From the NCBI GenBank assembly GCA_036397835.1, contig DASWIG010000168.1, positions 1 through 21,050 on the forward strand: a stretch of DNA of 21,050 nucleotides, in the 5' to 3' direction. The notes beneath the pieces were generated by a model. That model was given only the letters and a program-made list of their open reading frames with translations, was not told where the DNA came from and did not search any database. This document shows, one piece after another, positions 20,765-21,050 of this stretch (position 1 is the stretch's first letter; every line of letters begins with the position of its first letter). A program made the position numbers and the translations under genes. The DNA comes from DASWIG01 sp036397835. GTDB taxonomy: Bacteria > Acidobacteriota > Thermoanaerobaculia > Multivoradales > J023.

Positions 20765-20884
20765 CGGCGGTCGGAAGGCGCCGATTCGGTCTAATGGACA
20801 CCAGACGGCGGTCGGAAGGCGCCGATTCGGTCTAATGGACAGCAGACGGCGGTCGGAAGGCGCCGATTCGGTCTAATGGACACC
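20765..20884. repeat. 41-bp tandem repeat, three copies
   Basis: Copies begin at 20765, 20806 and 20847; the third is 38 bp. They are identical except for one base (20842 G, where the others have C). Each unit contains CGGCGGTCGGAAGGCGCCGA and GGTCTAATGGACA. Copies abut with no spacers. The array is in non-coding DNA upstream of the operon. The near-identity implies recent expansion. Confidence 0.9.
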
Positions 20885-21050
20885 GGCGCTTCATTCCGCC
20901 ACGGCAACGCACGTCTCGGAAACTGCACAACTATCTGAAAATAGACGTCTTACGTGTAGGTCAGGCTGCGCCTGACGATTCTGCCACGGATCGCGTGAAT
21001 GTCGCGGTAGGACCGCCATTGCTGGCGGCCCCCCGCACGGATCCCAGCGT
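20885..21050. other. Non-coding right edge with two hairpins
   Basis: No coding sequence is supported here. It contains two perfect hairpins: GTCAGGC-tgc-GCCTGAC (20960-20976) and CCGCCA-ttgc-TGGCGG (21013-21028). Neither is followed by a T run. A locally AT-richer patch (20928-20950) lies before the first. It may be the leader or end of a gene outside the window. Confidence 0.5.

Noticed and set aside
20544..20835. Short frames over the non-coding right end
   Set aside because: They are built from palindromic and tandem repeat sequence, lack ribosome sites and show no protein-like pattern.
20765..20884. CRISPR array
   Set aside because: Units abut with no unique spacers and there are no cas genes; it is a plain tandem repeat.

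Overview
The window is very GC-rich bacterial DNA, coding on both strands. The gene mix points to Acidobacteriota, perhaps a Thermoanaerobaculia/Holophagae-like lineage. It has two large Ser/Thr kinase fusions, one with the 'ERW..VKELLDGAL..' N-terminus common on acidobacterial kinases. It also has a TIGR02999-like ECF sigma factor beside that kinase, a Pro/Ala-rich secretome and almost no intergenic space. This taxonomic call is inference; no rRNA or other marker gene is present.

Layout. (1) 1-5308 looks like a small amino-sugar (chitosan/chitin-oligosaccharide) locus. A GH2 exo-beta-D-glucosaminidase-like enzyme runs off the left edge. It overlaps by ATGA with a secreted PIG-L/LmbE deacetylase. 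A divergent LacI-family regulator overlaps by ATGA with an MFS permease. Between the two arms lies a pair of inverted motifs that looks like the operator. (2) 5298-10668, minus strand: a TPR protein with a promoter predicting a leaderless mRNA, a CnoX/YbbN-type thioredoxin-TPR chaperone, a 1040-residue kinase/P-loop ATPase/winged-helix/SLOG-like fusion, and a TIR-domain protein at the head of the run. (3) 10781-13703: a short secreted peptide that is probably a gene remnant, an orphan FecE/BtuD-like ABC ATPase, a DUF167 protein, a cluster of four short-loop hairpins, a SAM methyltransferase and a secreted eight-cysteine protein. (4) 13822-20531, minus strand: a tightly packed operon of a 171-aa protein that looks like an internally deleted nucleotidyltransferase, a 72-aa protein, a single-pass membrane protein, an ECF sigma factor and a 1507-residue kinase-TM-PDZ-TPR-CHAT protein. 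Most junctions overlap. (5) 20532-21050 is non-coding: a REP-like palindrome, a long bulged hairpin, a 41-bp tandem repeat of three copies and two further hairpins.

Most notable are two candidate signalling/immunity systems. One is the TIR plus kinase-NTPase-SLOG pair, which recalls the TIR/SLOG logic of Thoeris in a different architecture. The other is the ECF sigma/membrane protein/kinase-CHAT operon. In it a His-Cys CHAT protease domain with both catalytic residues is fused behind a non-RD kinase and a membrane segment, so the protease domain may lie outside the cytoplasm. All function calls come from reading the sequence; no database search was run.
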